Assembly (NCBI GenBank): GCA_009784815.1
Contig: WQXN01000006.1
Location: 1-54,276, forward strand
Source of the DNA: Alphaproteobacteria bacterium
Lineage (GTDB): Bacteria > Pseudomonadota > Alphaproteobacteria > Rs-D84
Direction of reading: 5' to 3'
Length of the DNA: 54,276 nucleotides
The notes below the pieces were generated by a model that was given only the letters and a program-made list of their open reading frames with translations, was not told the origin of the DNA and did no database searches. Shown here one piece after another: positions 40,079 to 47,044 of the stretch (position 1 is the first letter of the stretch; each line of letters begins with the position of its first letter). The position numbers and the translations under genes were made by a program.

Positions 40079-40110
40079 AGTCCCCTACAAGGAGCAACAA
40101 GTAGGGGACT
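40079..40110 (-). terminator. Strong hairpin after the orphan methyltransferase
   Basis: AGTCCCCTAC (40079-40088) pairs exactly with GTAGGGGACT (40101-40110). The T-run CTTTTT is on the minus side, so it would best stop minus-strand transcripts. Confidence 0.6.
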
Positions 40111-40147
40111 TGGACTTCACCACCTTGTCAGGCTTCTAAGTCCAAAC

Positions 40148-40288
40148 TCAACAAATAAGCAGATTTTTGTTATTCTGGTCTATCTCTTTTAACTTGTCCT
40201 TGAATAGTTCAATCTCTCGTGCTAAACTATGAAAAAGGTCTGGATTACTGGCTCGTAAATTGCAAGTTATCCCGAGCCAAGTATTACA
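40148..40288 (-). pseudogene. Displaced 3' end of the serine recombinase gene (tail A) and attR
   Basis: On the minus strand the att core reads CNTWLG in the same frame as the recombinase at 31484-33067. It continues ITCNLRASNPDLFHSLAREI and on to a TGA at 40148. This is the native C-terminus of the recombinase, separated from its gene by integration. Confidence 0.85.
40249..40288. repeat. att site A (attR) with inverted repeat
   Basis: TGGCTCG (40249-40255) and CGAGCCA (40273-40279) form a 7-bp inverted repeat. The 18-bp core at 40271-40288 is identical to attL. Confidence 0.85.
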
Positions 40289-40313
40289 AGGTCGTCTATT
40301 GGGCGACCTTTTT
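40288..40313 (+). terminator. Terminator after att site A
   Basis: AAGGTCG pairs with CGACCTT, then TTTC. Each att core in the array is followed by its own plus-strand terminator. Confidence 0.7.
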
Positions 40314-40420
40314 CTATGGTGACCTTGACTTTCGGACGATTTTTACTGGTTCGTGAATTACTATTCAAAAAAGATAGTTTTTTAGACCTTTACGAACTCT
40401 GGTTAGGTTTTCCAAGGTTT

Positions 40421-40936
40421 TTAGAGCGTTATCCAATAAAAACGCGAAAGCCGACCATCTTTTTGGTCTATCTCTGTTTTAGATAAAATCCCACCATTAT
40501 GCTCAATAGTTTTCCAACTTGGGGCATTATTATCATTACAGGTTAATAAGACTTTTTCAATTCCCATTGACTTTGCTTGTTTCAATGTTTCAGCAAGTAA
40601 TATATTCGCATATCCTTTACCACGAAATTTTGAACCAGTCGAAAAACCAATATGGCCTCCGTGCTGTTCCAATGCAGGTGTCAAATAATGTCGTAATTTA
40701 CTGAAACCGACAGGTTCATTATCAATCCATAAAACAGATGTTGTTTGTGGCACACGACCTTCTTTTAATCCAATGCCTTTGGATTGCAAATCTGCTGTCT
40801 TTACCCATTCAGCAAAGTCTGTTTGGGATAAACTATGCGAGTGATTTTCAAAACCATTTTCACTCGGTATAGATTGAAATAAATCATAAACAGCCATTGC
40901 ATCTTTTTCTTGGATAGGGCGAAGTTCTATTTTCAT
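40421..40936 (-). CDS. GNAT-family N-acetyltransferase (cassette 1)
   Basis: Acetyltransferase of 171 residues. It begins MKIELRPIQEKDAMAVYDLF. The acetyl-CoA loop lies in GHIGFSTGSKFRGKGYANILLAETLKQAKSMG (R/Q-x-x-G-x-G/A), with VLLTCNDNNAPSWKTIEHNGG downstream. AAAGGA before the ATG at 40936 fixes the start. The substrate is unknown; similar proteins modify small molecules or antibiotics. Cargo of the first single-gene cassette between att sites A and B. Confidence 0.82.
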   Translation of the reverse strand: MKIELRPIQEKDAMAVYDLFQSIPSENGFENHSHSLSQTDFAEWVKTADLQSKGIGLKEGRVPQTTSVLWIDNEPVGFSKLRHYLTPALEQHGGHIGFSTGSKFRGKGYANILLAETLKQAKSMGIEKVLLTCNDNNAPSWKTIEHNGGILSKTEIDQKDGRLSRFYWITL

Positions 40937-41063
40937 TGTTTTGTCCTTTGATTTCAGCATTTTAATTTGTTTATTTATGAAATTCAAGTTTTTATAAAAC
41001 TTCTATTCGTTCCTTAAACAAGTTAATCTCTCGTGCTAGTTCAGCAAAAACATCTGGTTTATC

Positions 41064-41102
41064 GGCTCGTAAATTGCAAGTTATCCCGAGCCAGGTTTTG
41101 CA
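41064..41102. repeat. att-like site B
   Basis: GGCTCG (41064-41069) inverted to CGAGCC (41087-41092). The core CCCGAGCCAGGTTTTGCA at 41085-41102 matches site A at 13 of 18 positions. Confidence 0.75.
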
Positions 41103-41126
41103 AACGCCCTGTAAATGGGCGTTTTT
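41103..41126 (+). terminator. Terminator after att site B
   Basis: AACGCCC pairs with GGGCGTT across TGTAAAT, then TTT. Confidence 0.7.
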
Positions 41127-41315
41127 GCTAGGGTTTGCTTGGCTTTGGGCGAGTTCGTGAATTCTATTTCCAAAAAGTGTATTTTTTAAGCCTTCACGAG
41201 CCCGTACCAGCAAAACCAAGCCTTTCGGCCAGTTCGTATCCTACCGCCCTGTTTTTGATATTTCTGTTTTACTTGTTAGGATTGCTTGTTATAATTAAGA
41301 AAAAGGATTTATAAA
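41127..41315. other. Conserved cassette leader (CutA cassette)
   Basis: The block GCTAGGGTTTGCTTGGCTTT, a GGTTCGTGAA-type hairpin and CGTATCCTACCGCCCTGTTT are nearly identical to those at 41750-41890. The block ends in a promoter-like TTGTTA..TATAAT before CutA. It seems to be the constant 5' part of the cassettes. Confidence 0.55.
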
Positions 41316-41630
41316 ATGGCATATTGCATTATATTTTCAACCGCTGGCTCACAAATCGAGGCTGATAAGATAGCGGCAGCCTTATTGGAAAATCGTGTGG
41401 CATCGTGCGTCCAAATGACACCTATACAAAGTGCTTATCACTGGAAAGGCAAAGTTGAACGAGCAGACGAAATTCATTTGGTTGTTAAGACCCGGGACGA
41501 GTTATATCCGAAAGTTGCAGAAATTATAAAATCCAACCACTCTTACGAAACTCCACAAATAGTTAAGATTCCAATTACTGATGGTTTACCTGCATATTTA
41601 GATTGGATAAAGAGCGAAACAAAATCATAA
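41316..41630 (+). CDS. cutA: Divalent-cation tolerance protein CutA (cassette 2)
   Basis: CutA1-type trimeric protein of 104 residues: CIIFSTAGSQIEADKIAAALLENRVASCVQMTPIQSAYHWKGKVERADEIHLVVKTRDELYPKVAEIIKSNHSYETPQIVKIPI and a final YLDWI. All family landmarks (ASCVQ, Y.W.GK, KT, H.Y..P) are present. In other bacteria it is linked to copper tolerance, but the role is unsettled. It is the sole gene between att-like sites B and C. An AAAAAGGAT ribosome site precedes the ATG. Its stop abuts the stop of recombinase tail C on the other strand. Confidence 0.92.
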   Translation: MAYCIIFSTAGSQIEADKIAAALLENRVASCVQMTPIQSAYHWKGKVERADEIHLVVKTRDELYPKVAEIIKSNHSYETPQIVKIPITDGLPAYLDWIKSETKS

Positions 41631-41726
41631 TATTTCCTTAAAAGCCTTAATTTGTCTTGCAAGGTCGTTAAATATTTCATAATCATTAGCTCGTAAATTG
41701 CAAGTTGTCCCGAGCCAGATTTTGCA
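41625..41726 (-). pseudogene. Orphan serine-recombinase C-terminus (tail C)
   Basis: The minus strand reads CKIWLGTTCNLRANDYEIFNDLARQIKAFKEIL and stops at 41625, homologous to tails A and B. No recombinase body remains. Confidence 0.7.
41688..41726. repeat. att-like site C
   Basis: AGCTCG (41688-41693) against CGAGCC (41711-41716); core CCCGAGCCAGATTTTGCA (41709-41726). A GCCC..GGGC terminator (41729-41750) and the conserved cassette leader follow, filling the 312-bp gap to 41942. Confidence 0.75.
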
Positions 41727-41942
41727 AGCGCCCTGTAAATGGGCGTTTTTGCTAGGGTTTGCTTGGCTTTGGGCTGGTTCGTGAATTACTATTCAAAAAA
41801 GATAGTTTTTAAGGCCTTCACGAACCCAACCTTGGATTTCCAAGCCTTTCAGTCAGTTCGTATCCTACCGCCCTGTTTTTGATATTTCTGTTTTATTTGT
41901 TGAAACGGCTTGATATAATAAAATAAAACAATTGAGACATAT

Positions 41943-42404
41943 ATGAAATCTATCAAAATTGGAGAGTGGGATATAGAATACGATAAACAGGCAACAGAGA
42001 AAATCTATGCGGCAATTAAGCCTTATGCGTGTGATTGTATTTCGTGCCAGAATTATCGTAAAGCAACAGAAAACATTCCTTCGGAAATAAGGAATTTATT
42101 TGATGCTTTTGGGATTGATTTTTACAAGGCAGCAGAAATTTATGATTGCAGTGCAAAACAAGATGATAAACTGATATACGGTGGCTGGTATCATTTTATT
42201 GGGCGGATTGTGGGGGAAAAAGATGGCAAAGAAAATGGTATGTTGATTGGTTGGTATGAGATAACAAAAGATTTTAAAATAACATTTACCAAAGATTCAG
42301 CATTGATTGATGAAAATTTTCCAAAAGATAATATATGCCAAATGGAAATAGTGTTTAATCTTCCTTGGGTTTTTGAAGATAAGCAGTATTTCAATGAGCT
42401 ATAA
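41943..42404 (+). CDS. Cysteine-motif protein of unknown function (cassette 3)
   Basis: Soluble protein of 153 residues. A CDCISCQNYRKA motif (C-x-C-x2-C) near residue 30 suggests a metal site. The rest is strand-rich (LIYGGWYHFIGRIVGEKDGKENGMLIGWYEI, ICQMEIVFNLPWVF). Proteins with a Y-x-C-x-C-x2-C-x-N-Y opening recur as accessory cargo, but I cannot name a family. Single gene between att-like site C and remnant D. Its promoter lies in the conserved cassette leader (TTGATATAATA just upstream). The 3' end overlaps recombinase tail D. Confidence 0.6.
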   Translation: MKSIKIGEWDIEYDKQATEKIYAAIKPYACDCISCQNYRKATENIPSEIRNLFDAFGIDFYKAAEIYDCSAKQDDKLIYGGWYHFIGRIVGEKDGKENGMLIGWYEITKDFKITFTKDSALIDENFPKDNICQMEIVFNLPWVFEDKQYFNEL

Positions 42405-42506
42405 TTTTATTAAACATCTGAATCTCTCTTGTCAGTTCTGTAAAAACCTTAGATTCATCCGTCTCCGCTGCGCTACGCCGCGACAGGTTGGCTCGTAAAT
42501 TGCAAG
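42391..42506 (-). pseudogene. Orphan serine-recombinase C-terminus (tail D) with broken att site
   Basis: The minus strand reads CNLRAN, then an inserted G/C-rich segment (LSRRSAAETD), then KVFTELTREIQMFNKI to a stop at 42391. TGGCTCGTAAATTGCAAG (42489-42506) is the left half of an att site; the core half is missing. Marks the right end of the foreign island. Confidence 0.65.
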
Positions 42507-42531
42507 GAAATTAAAAGGGTGAATCGCTCCA

Positions 42532-42690
42532 TCAATGGTTCGCGCTTATGCGCCAGTAGATCGAACGCTCTTCCTTTTTGATCCCGTCGCGCGTTTGTAA
42601 ATAATCCGGAGCCATAAGCGTTCGCGCATAGATCAGCGACCAATTCAGATTTCTTCCGCCATAGTGCAGGCCCGCGCCGACGCCGGCCAT
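42532..42690 (-). pseudogene. C-terminal fragment of a two-partner-secretion transporter (ShlB/FhaC-like)
   Basis: A 52-codon remnant reading MAGVGAGLHYGGRNLNWSLI, then YARTLMAPDY and a final YWRISANH. This is the pattern of the last strands of TpsB outer-membrane transporters (GVGxGLxY..L.YAR.L). Composition is chromosomal. The frame stays open upstream to about 42720 but the rest of the gene is gone, presumably removed with the island boundary or by the promoter region at 42713. Confidence 0.55.
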
Positions 42691-42712
42691 TTTTTTGCCC
42701 AATAAAAATATC

Positions 42713-42739
42713 TTGACAAATGGCGGGGGGGGGTAGGAT
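42713..42739 (+). promoter_or_regulatory. Promoter with 9-G spacer tract (putative phase-variable)
   Basis: TTGACA (42713-42718), 15-bp spacer ending in nine Gs (42725-42733), TAGGAT (42734-42739). Gaining two Gs would give 17 bp. Confidence 0.7.
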
Positions 42740-42771
42740 TGCTCTGAAACTATAAATAATAGGAGTTTATC

Positions 42772-43617
42772 ATGGACGATTTAGTAACACTTAAAGATGG
42801 AAAAACCTTTCCAAAATTTATGGTGAATGTTTTAAATTTATCGTTAAGCGGCTTGGCGAAAAATCAGCCGATCGCGTTGTACGAACTTGCTATGGTATGC
42901 CGGGATCCTAATCATAAAATATTTGGAAATGCCGAACAATTGTTAAAAGAACGCTCGTTGGTCGAGCCGGACGGAAAGATAAGATCCGAAATCAGAGCGT
43001 TCGTTCTGAACGCGGTTGAAGGCGATGGTGTAGAGATGAAGCTTGTTAATCCGGTGAAATTAGAAGAAGGTCAAGCGCAAGACGGCCCCGCAAGGTCGGC
43101 GATTAGAAAATCCGCGGACTTTGAACTTTATAAAATAGTCAGATACGAAATAGCTGAAGTTTTCTTTCAAGCCGTAGCCGAACTGAACGAAGCCATTAAA
43201 GGCAAAGGCGAATTAAACATAGGCAGACGAGACGATAGCGTTTCTTTCAATGCCTATTACAGTCAAGTCAACGGATTGTTTATGGAAGAATATTACGGCA
43301 CGCCGTCTTATCTATGGACTCCTTGGGGCAAGTATGATTTCAGAGGAAGCTGTTCAAGTTACGGCGTCAATGACGAAGATTTACGAGAACGGCTTTATCC
43401 AAAATTAGGCGGCGTAATAGCGTTTCCGGAACGCCGGTCGGAAATGGGAGTGCACGGTCCCGTCTACGCGTTGAATGAGATAAACGGCAAGCCTTTGCCC
43501 GCGCCGGAACTTTTGGAAGAGAGCGCATTTTTAAGTTATAAAAACGCGAACAAAGAGTGGCAAGGATTTGAAGCTCGGTATAGGGAATGGATGAGCAAGC
43601 AAAAAGTAAGGCAATAA
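42772..43617 (+). CDS. Unknown protein under a phase-variable-type promoter
   Basis: Soluble protein of 281 residues without a signal peptide. An N-terminal helical part (FMVNVLNLSLSGLAKNQPIALYELAMVC) may be a small winged-helix or adaptor domain. The C-terminal half is rich in aromatic residues (YYSQVNGLFMEEYYGTPSYLWTPWGKYDFRGSCSSYGVND). No family recognised. An AATAGGAG ribosome site precedes the ATG. The 9-G promoter tract suggests on/off expression, so it may face the host or phage, or modify the surface. Confidence 0.55.
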   Translation: MDDLVTLKDGKTFPKFMVNVLNLSLSGLAKNQPIALYELAMVCRDPNHKIFGNAEQLLKERSLVEPDGKIRSEIRAFVLNAVEGDGVEMKLVNPVKLEEGQAQDGPARSAIRKSADFELYKIVRYEIAEVFFQAVAELNEAIKGKGELNIGRRDDSVSFNAYYSQVNGLFMEEYYGTPSYLWTPWGKYDFRGSCSSYGVNDEDLRERLYPKLGGVIAFPERRSEMGVHGPVYALNEINGKPLPAPELLEESAFLSYKNANKEWQGFEARYREWMSKQKVRQ

Positions 43618-43698
43618 GCGAATTTCAGATCACCTTTATAGCCTATCTTTTTCCGAATTTTAATCAGTTTATCAATTAAATTTGTTTTTGATTCTCTC

Positions 43699-43727
43699 TT
43701 GAATAAATGCGCCTTTTATCTTAGGAT
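43699..43727 (+). promoter_or_regulatory. Leaderless promoter of the hydrolase gene
   Basis: TTGAAT (43699-43704), 17-bp spacer, TAGGAT (43722-43727), six bases, ATG at 43734. Confidence 0.55.
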
Positions 43728-43733
43728 AGAGGC

Positions 43734-44525
43734 ATGAATAAAAAATTATTTACTACAAAAGACGGCGTTAGGCTGGCATATTTTGATGGCGCGGTTCCCG
43801 GTTCAAAAATCGGGCTGGTTATAGTTCACGGACTGGCCGAACATAAAGGAAGATACGAGGAATTTATCGATCGGTTGAACGCCGCCGACATATCCACGTT
43901 CGCCCCCGATCTCCGCGGTCACGGAGAAAGTTCAGGAGCGCGCGCCTGCGTACCAAGTTTTCAAAATTACTTATCGGACTTGGATGAATTCGTCCGCCAC
44001 ATAAAAATGGCGCATCCCAAATTAAAGATAGGCCTGTTCGGGCATTCGATGGGTGGATTGATCGCCGCCGCATACGCAGGCCAAAGCAAGTTGATAGATG
44101 CGCTGATTTTATCCAGTCCGGCTTTGCAGCGACGCAGAATATTGCTGCCTTTATATATTTTTCCGAACTGCATTCTGGGAAAAATTAGGATCAGTAAATT
44201 TTGGTCGGAAAGCAAAAAAATGATGAATGTCGCAAGGCGGGATCCGCTTAGCTCTATGAAATTCACCATGCGTTTGGTAAAAGAATCTTTTTTGAAAGGC
44301 GTCAATCTTGCCGACGTAAACATAAAAAATATTTCTGTTCCCGTCCTGATGATGGGCGGATCCGGGGACATAATCGTGAATGGCTTGGATAATGAATTCA
44401 AAAAATTTTGCGGCCGTGACAAGACTTTGAAAATTTATGCCAAGGCCATACACCGCGTAGTCCAAAATGCCGCCAAGGACGAGGCGATTCCGGACATAAT
44501 CGACTGGCTGAGTGATAATGCTTGA
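43734..44525 (+). CDS. Alpha/beta hydrolase, monoacylglycerol lipase/lysophospholipase type
   Basis: Serine hydrolase of 263 residues. Oxyanion region IVHGLAEHKGRYEEF, APDLRGHGESSGARA, nucleophile elbow GHSMGG (about residue 105), the acid in GSGDIIVNG and histidine in KAIHRVVQ complete the triad. This is the Hydrolase_4/PldB-type pattern, a cytosolic enzyme acting on monoacylglycerols or lysolipids. PlsY follows 42 bp downstream, consistent with lipid metabolism. The usual AxH.. end is slightly altered (HRVV instead of HELL/HEIL). Confidence 0.85.
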   Translation: MNKKLFTTKDGVRLAYFDGAVPGSKIGLVIVHGLAEHKGRYEEFIDRLNAADISTFAPDLRGHGESSGARACVPSFQNYLSDLDEFVRHIKMAHPKLKIGLFGHSMGGLIAAAYAGQSKLIDALILSSPALQRRRILLPLYIFPNCILGKIRISKFWSESKKMMNVARRDPLSSMKFTMRLVKESFLKGVNLADVNIKNISVPVLMMGGSGDIIVNGLDNEFKKFCGRDKTLKIYAKAIHRVVQNAAKDEAIPDIIDWLSDNA

Positions 44526-44567
44526 TTTTTGTATACGCTTTTATAAAATCGGCGAAAGGAGTAAAAA

Positions 44568-45137
44568 ATGGAATATATAATAATCGGAATAATCGCTGGA
44601 TACCTGATCGGCAGCATTCCGTTCGGTTTTATTTTGTTGAAACTTGCGGGCCTTGGCGACGTGCGCAAAATCGGAAGCGGCACGGTCGGCGCGACCAACG
44701 TCATGCGCCTCGGCGGATTCAAGTTCGCGCTTGCCACTTTCATACTTGATTTTTTGAAGGCGTTTATACCGGCGTATTTTCTTGGACCATGGGCGGGCAT
44801 CGCCGCGGTAGTGGGGCATAATTATTCAATATATCTTGGAATGAAAAGCAGCGGTAAAGGCTTTTCGGCATCAGGCGGGGTTTTGACCGCGATCGCTCCG
44901 ATCATGCTTCTTCCATGCTTCGCCATTTGGCTTGTCATCGCGCTTGCTACCGGTTATTCGTCTTTGGCCGCGATAGTTCTTTTGATAATCACTCCGCCGT
45001 TTGGATTTTTGATTTCGAACCAAGTCGGCGCAGCGCTGGTCACGCTCGGGGTCATAGGGCTGTTCGTGTACCGCAATAATATCAAGCGCCTGCTTAACGG
45101 GACCGAGCCTAAAATCCAATGGCGCAAACCAAAATAA
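44568..45137 (+). CDS. plsY: Glycerol-3-phosphate acyltransferase PlsY
   Basis: Integral membrane enzyme of 189 residues that acylates glycerol-3-phosphate from acyl-phosphate. Matches are GYLIGSIPFGFILLKLAG, the glycine-rich GSGTVGATNVMR (normally GSGNIGATNVLR) and VGHNYSIYLGMKSSGKGFSASGGVL (normally GH..P.FL.FKGGKGVAT). So the two catalytic loops are present but diverged in this lineage. An AAAGGAG ribosome site precedes the ATG. Confidence 0.88.
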   Translation: MEYIIIGIIAGYLIGSIPFGFILLKLAGLGDVRKIGSGTVGATNVMRLGGFKFALATFILDFLKAFIPAYFLGPWAGIAAVVGHNYSIYLGMKSSGKGFSASGGVLTAIAPIMLLPCFAIWLVIALATGYSSLAAIVLLIITPPFGFLISNQVGAALVTLGVIGLFVYRNNIKRLLNGTEPKIQWRKPK

Positions 45138-45144
45138 TAGTCGG

Positions 45145-45173
45145 TTGACAATTTGCCGCCGCCGTAGTATTGT
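45145..45173 (+). promoter_or_regulatory. Promoter of pyrK-pyrD
   Basis: TTGACA (45145-45150), 17-bp spacer, TATTGT (45168-45173). The leader ends in CAAGGAG before the ATG at 45215. Confidence 0.65.
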
Positions 45174-45214
45174 GCTGCGTGAAGAGAGCAGGATGTAGGG
45201 CAAGGAGCTTTACT

Positions 45215-47032
45215 ATGATAAAACCAACCGACGAATGTGTTGCCGTACTTTCCAATAAAGAAATATCAGAAAATGTAATGGAGATGACTTTCCGCTCTCA
45301 GCATATAGCCGAGAACGCAAAGCCCGGCCAGTTCGTGAATATGGCGGTAAGCACCGATAAGCTGCGGCGACCGTTCACCATATCGGGTGTTGATTCGAAA
45401 ACAGGCGCCGTCACGATCCGCTATAAAATAGTCGGCGTAGGCACCGATATATTGGCAAATAAAGAACCGGGTGAAAGCATATACTGCATGGGACCTTTGG
45501 GCAGCGGGTTCGAAATAGAAACCGGCGAAACAAACAAACACCAGATATTTATCGGCGGAGGCATGGGCGCAGCGTTTATCCCATTTGCGGAAAAAGCCTT
45601 GGATTCTTACACTCCATTCCACACGATCATAGGCGGCAGGACCAGAATTGATGTAGAATTCTGGGAAGAACTAACAAAGCTCGGCGTGAATATAATGACC
45701 GAAGACGGATCTTTCGGAGATAGGGGCCTTGTCACGGACAAACTTAAAGAGCTTATTTGCTTGGGAGAAAAAATTGGAAAAATATTCGCCTGCGGGCCGG
45801 TCGGAATGATGAAGGCCGTGTACGACATCGCCAAAGAATTCAACGTGCCTTGCGAGTTTGCGTTAGAGGCCGAAATGGGCTGCGGCTACGGCGTCTGCAA
45901 ATCCTGCACCTGCATGGGCTCGGACGGCCAGCCGGTTTCGATCTGCAAGGACGGTCCGGTCTTGGCCGGCGATGCGATCGACTGGGCCTATTTGAAAGAT
46001 AAGGAAGATTTTAAGAAGCGAATAGAAGTAAAATCACCATCCGAAGAATCTGAAGAAAAACCGGCCGCCAACTTTCTGAATGATTTTTTACCAAATCCGT
46101 ATGTCGCCGCCTCCGGTTGCGTCGGGTTCGGCTTGGAACAGGAAGGACTTACCGACATGACCAAGTTCGGTGCGATAATGACCAAGGGGATCACGATGAA
46201 TCCCCGGCCTGGAAACCGCGGCACGCGCATCAAGGAACTTCCCGGCGGCGGAACCATGAACTCGATCGGATTGGAAAATCCCGGAGTAAAAAGATTTCTT
46301 GCGGAAATAGACAGAAACGTCCGTGCTAAATACTGGAACAAGGACACGAAAATCATCGCCAATATTTCCGCCTTCGGCGTCGAGGAATTCAGCGAAATGA
46401 TCGAAATGCTTGGACAATCTGAAAGCATACACGCGTACGAGATCAATGTGTCCTGCCCGAACTTGGGTAAAGACAAAAAGATCATCGGCACCGACGCACA
46501 AATGGTCTTTGATGTAGTCAAAAACTCGGTCAATGCAACCTCTCTTCCGATCATAGTGAAACTGACTCCGAACGTCACCAACATCGCGGAAGTGGCGCTT
46601 GCTGCTCAGGAAGCAGGGGCGCAGGCGATTTCTCTGATCAACACAGTCGTAGGGTATGATATAAATCCATACACCGGACGCGGCACATTCTTCAACGGCG
46701 ACGCCGGAATATCCGATCACGAAATAGTCCGCAACATAGCCTTATCAAGAACCGTAAGCGTAGCGAAATCTACAACGCTTCCGATCATCGCGGGCGGCGG
46801 AATTAAAACGGACAAAGATATTGTGATGTTCGCATTAGCCGGAGCGGACGCCTTCGCAATAGGCACCGAACTGCTACGCAATCCAGGCATTATCGAGGCA
46901 TTGCCGTCTGCTGTCGAAGGTTTTCTGAAAGAACACTGGGGCACAAGCGACATCAAGGACATCACAGGCAGGCTGTTCCTGGACAACGAGGGCCGCACCA
47001 TAGCCCAAGCCCGCGCCGCATTGCAACGCTAG
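45215..47032 (+). CDS. PyrK-PyrD fusion, NAD-dependent dihydroorotate dehydrogenase (class 1B)
   Basis: One polypeptide of 605 residues combining the two subunits of class 1B dihydroorotate dehydrogenase, which oxidises dihydroorotate with NAD+. Residues 1-260 are PyrK: an FAD domain (LRRPFTISGVD), an NAD-binding region (QIFIGGGMGAAFIPFAEK, IFACGPVGMM) and a [2Fe-2S] site C223-x4-C228-x2-C231-x12-C244. Residues about 290-605 are PyrD: NPYVAASGCVGFGLE, MTKGITMNPRPGN, catalytic Cys414 in NVSCPNLG, and GGGIKTDKDI. The ATG at 45215 follows AAGGAG. Proteobacteria usually have quinone-linked class 2 PyrD, so acquisition from an anaerobe is plausible. Confidence 0.9.
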   Translation: MIKPTDECVAVLSNKEISENVMEMTFRSQHIAENAKPGQFVNMAVSTDKLRRPFTISGVDSKTGAVTIRYKIVGVGTDILANKEPGESIYCMGPLGSGFEIETGETNKHQIFIGGGMGAAFIPFAEKALDSYTPFHTIIGGRTRIDVEFWEELTKLGVNIMTEDGSFGDRGLVTDKLKELICLGEKIGKIFACGPVGMMKAVYDIAKEFNVPCEFALEAEMGCGYGVCKSCTCMGSDGQPVSICKDGPVLAGDAIDWAYLKDKEDFKKRIEVKSPSEESEEKPAANFLNDFLPNPYVAASGCVGFGLEQEGLTDMTKFGAIMTKGITMNPRPGNRGTRIKELPGGGTMNSIGLENPGVKRFLAEIDRNVRAKYWNKDTKIIANISAFGVEEFSEMIEMLGQSESIHAYEINVSCPNLGKDKKIIGTDAQMVFDVVKNSVNATSLPIIVKLTPNVTNIAEVALAAQEAGAQAISLINTVVGYDINPYTGRGTFFNGDAGISDHEIVRNIALSRTVSVAKSTTLPIIAGGGIKTDKDIVMFALAGADAFAIGTELLRNPGIIEALPSAVEGFLKEHWGTSDIKDITGRLFLDNEGRTIAQARAALQR

Positions 47033-47044
47033 AGGCGGCTTATA

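Larger units (their letters stand above)
31517..40288. mobile_element. Serine-recombinase element integrated in tRNA-Asn
   Basis: Bounded by an identical 18-bp repeat; the recombinase is at the left end and its displaced tail at the right. AT-rich compared with flanks. Cargo: C5 methyltransferase plus endonuclease, small unknown genes, an HUH Rep-like protein and a second C5 methyltransferase. No conjugation genes are seen. Confidence 0.9.
40992..41219 (-). pseudogene. Orphan serine-recombinase C-terminus (tail B)
   Basis: The minus-strand frame reads CKTWLGITCNLRADKPDVFAELAREINLFKERIEVL up to TAA at 40992, homologous to tail A. The upstream part (NPSKNAHLQGV and before) is short and no catalytic domain is present. 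Remnant left by a cassette-type or decayed element. Confidence 0.7.

Noticed and set aside
40180-42500. Classical integron cassette array
   Set aside because: No tyrosine integron integrase and no attC core (GTTRRRY); the borders encode serine-recombinase tails instead.
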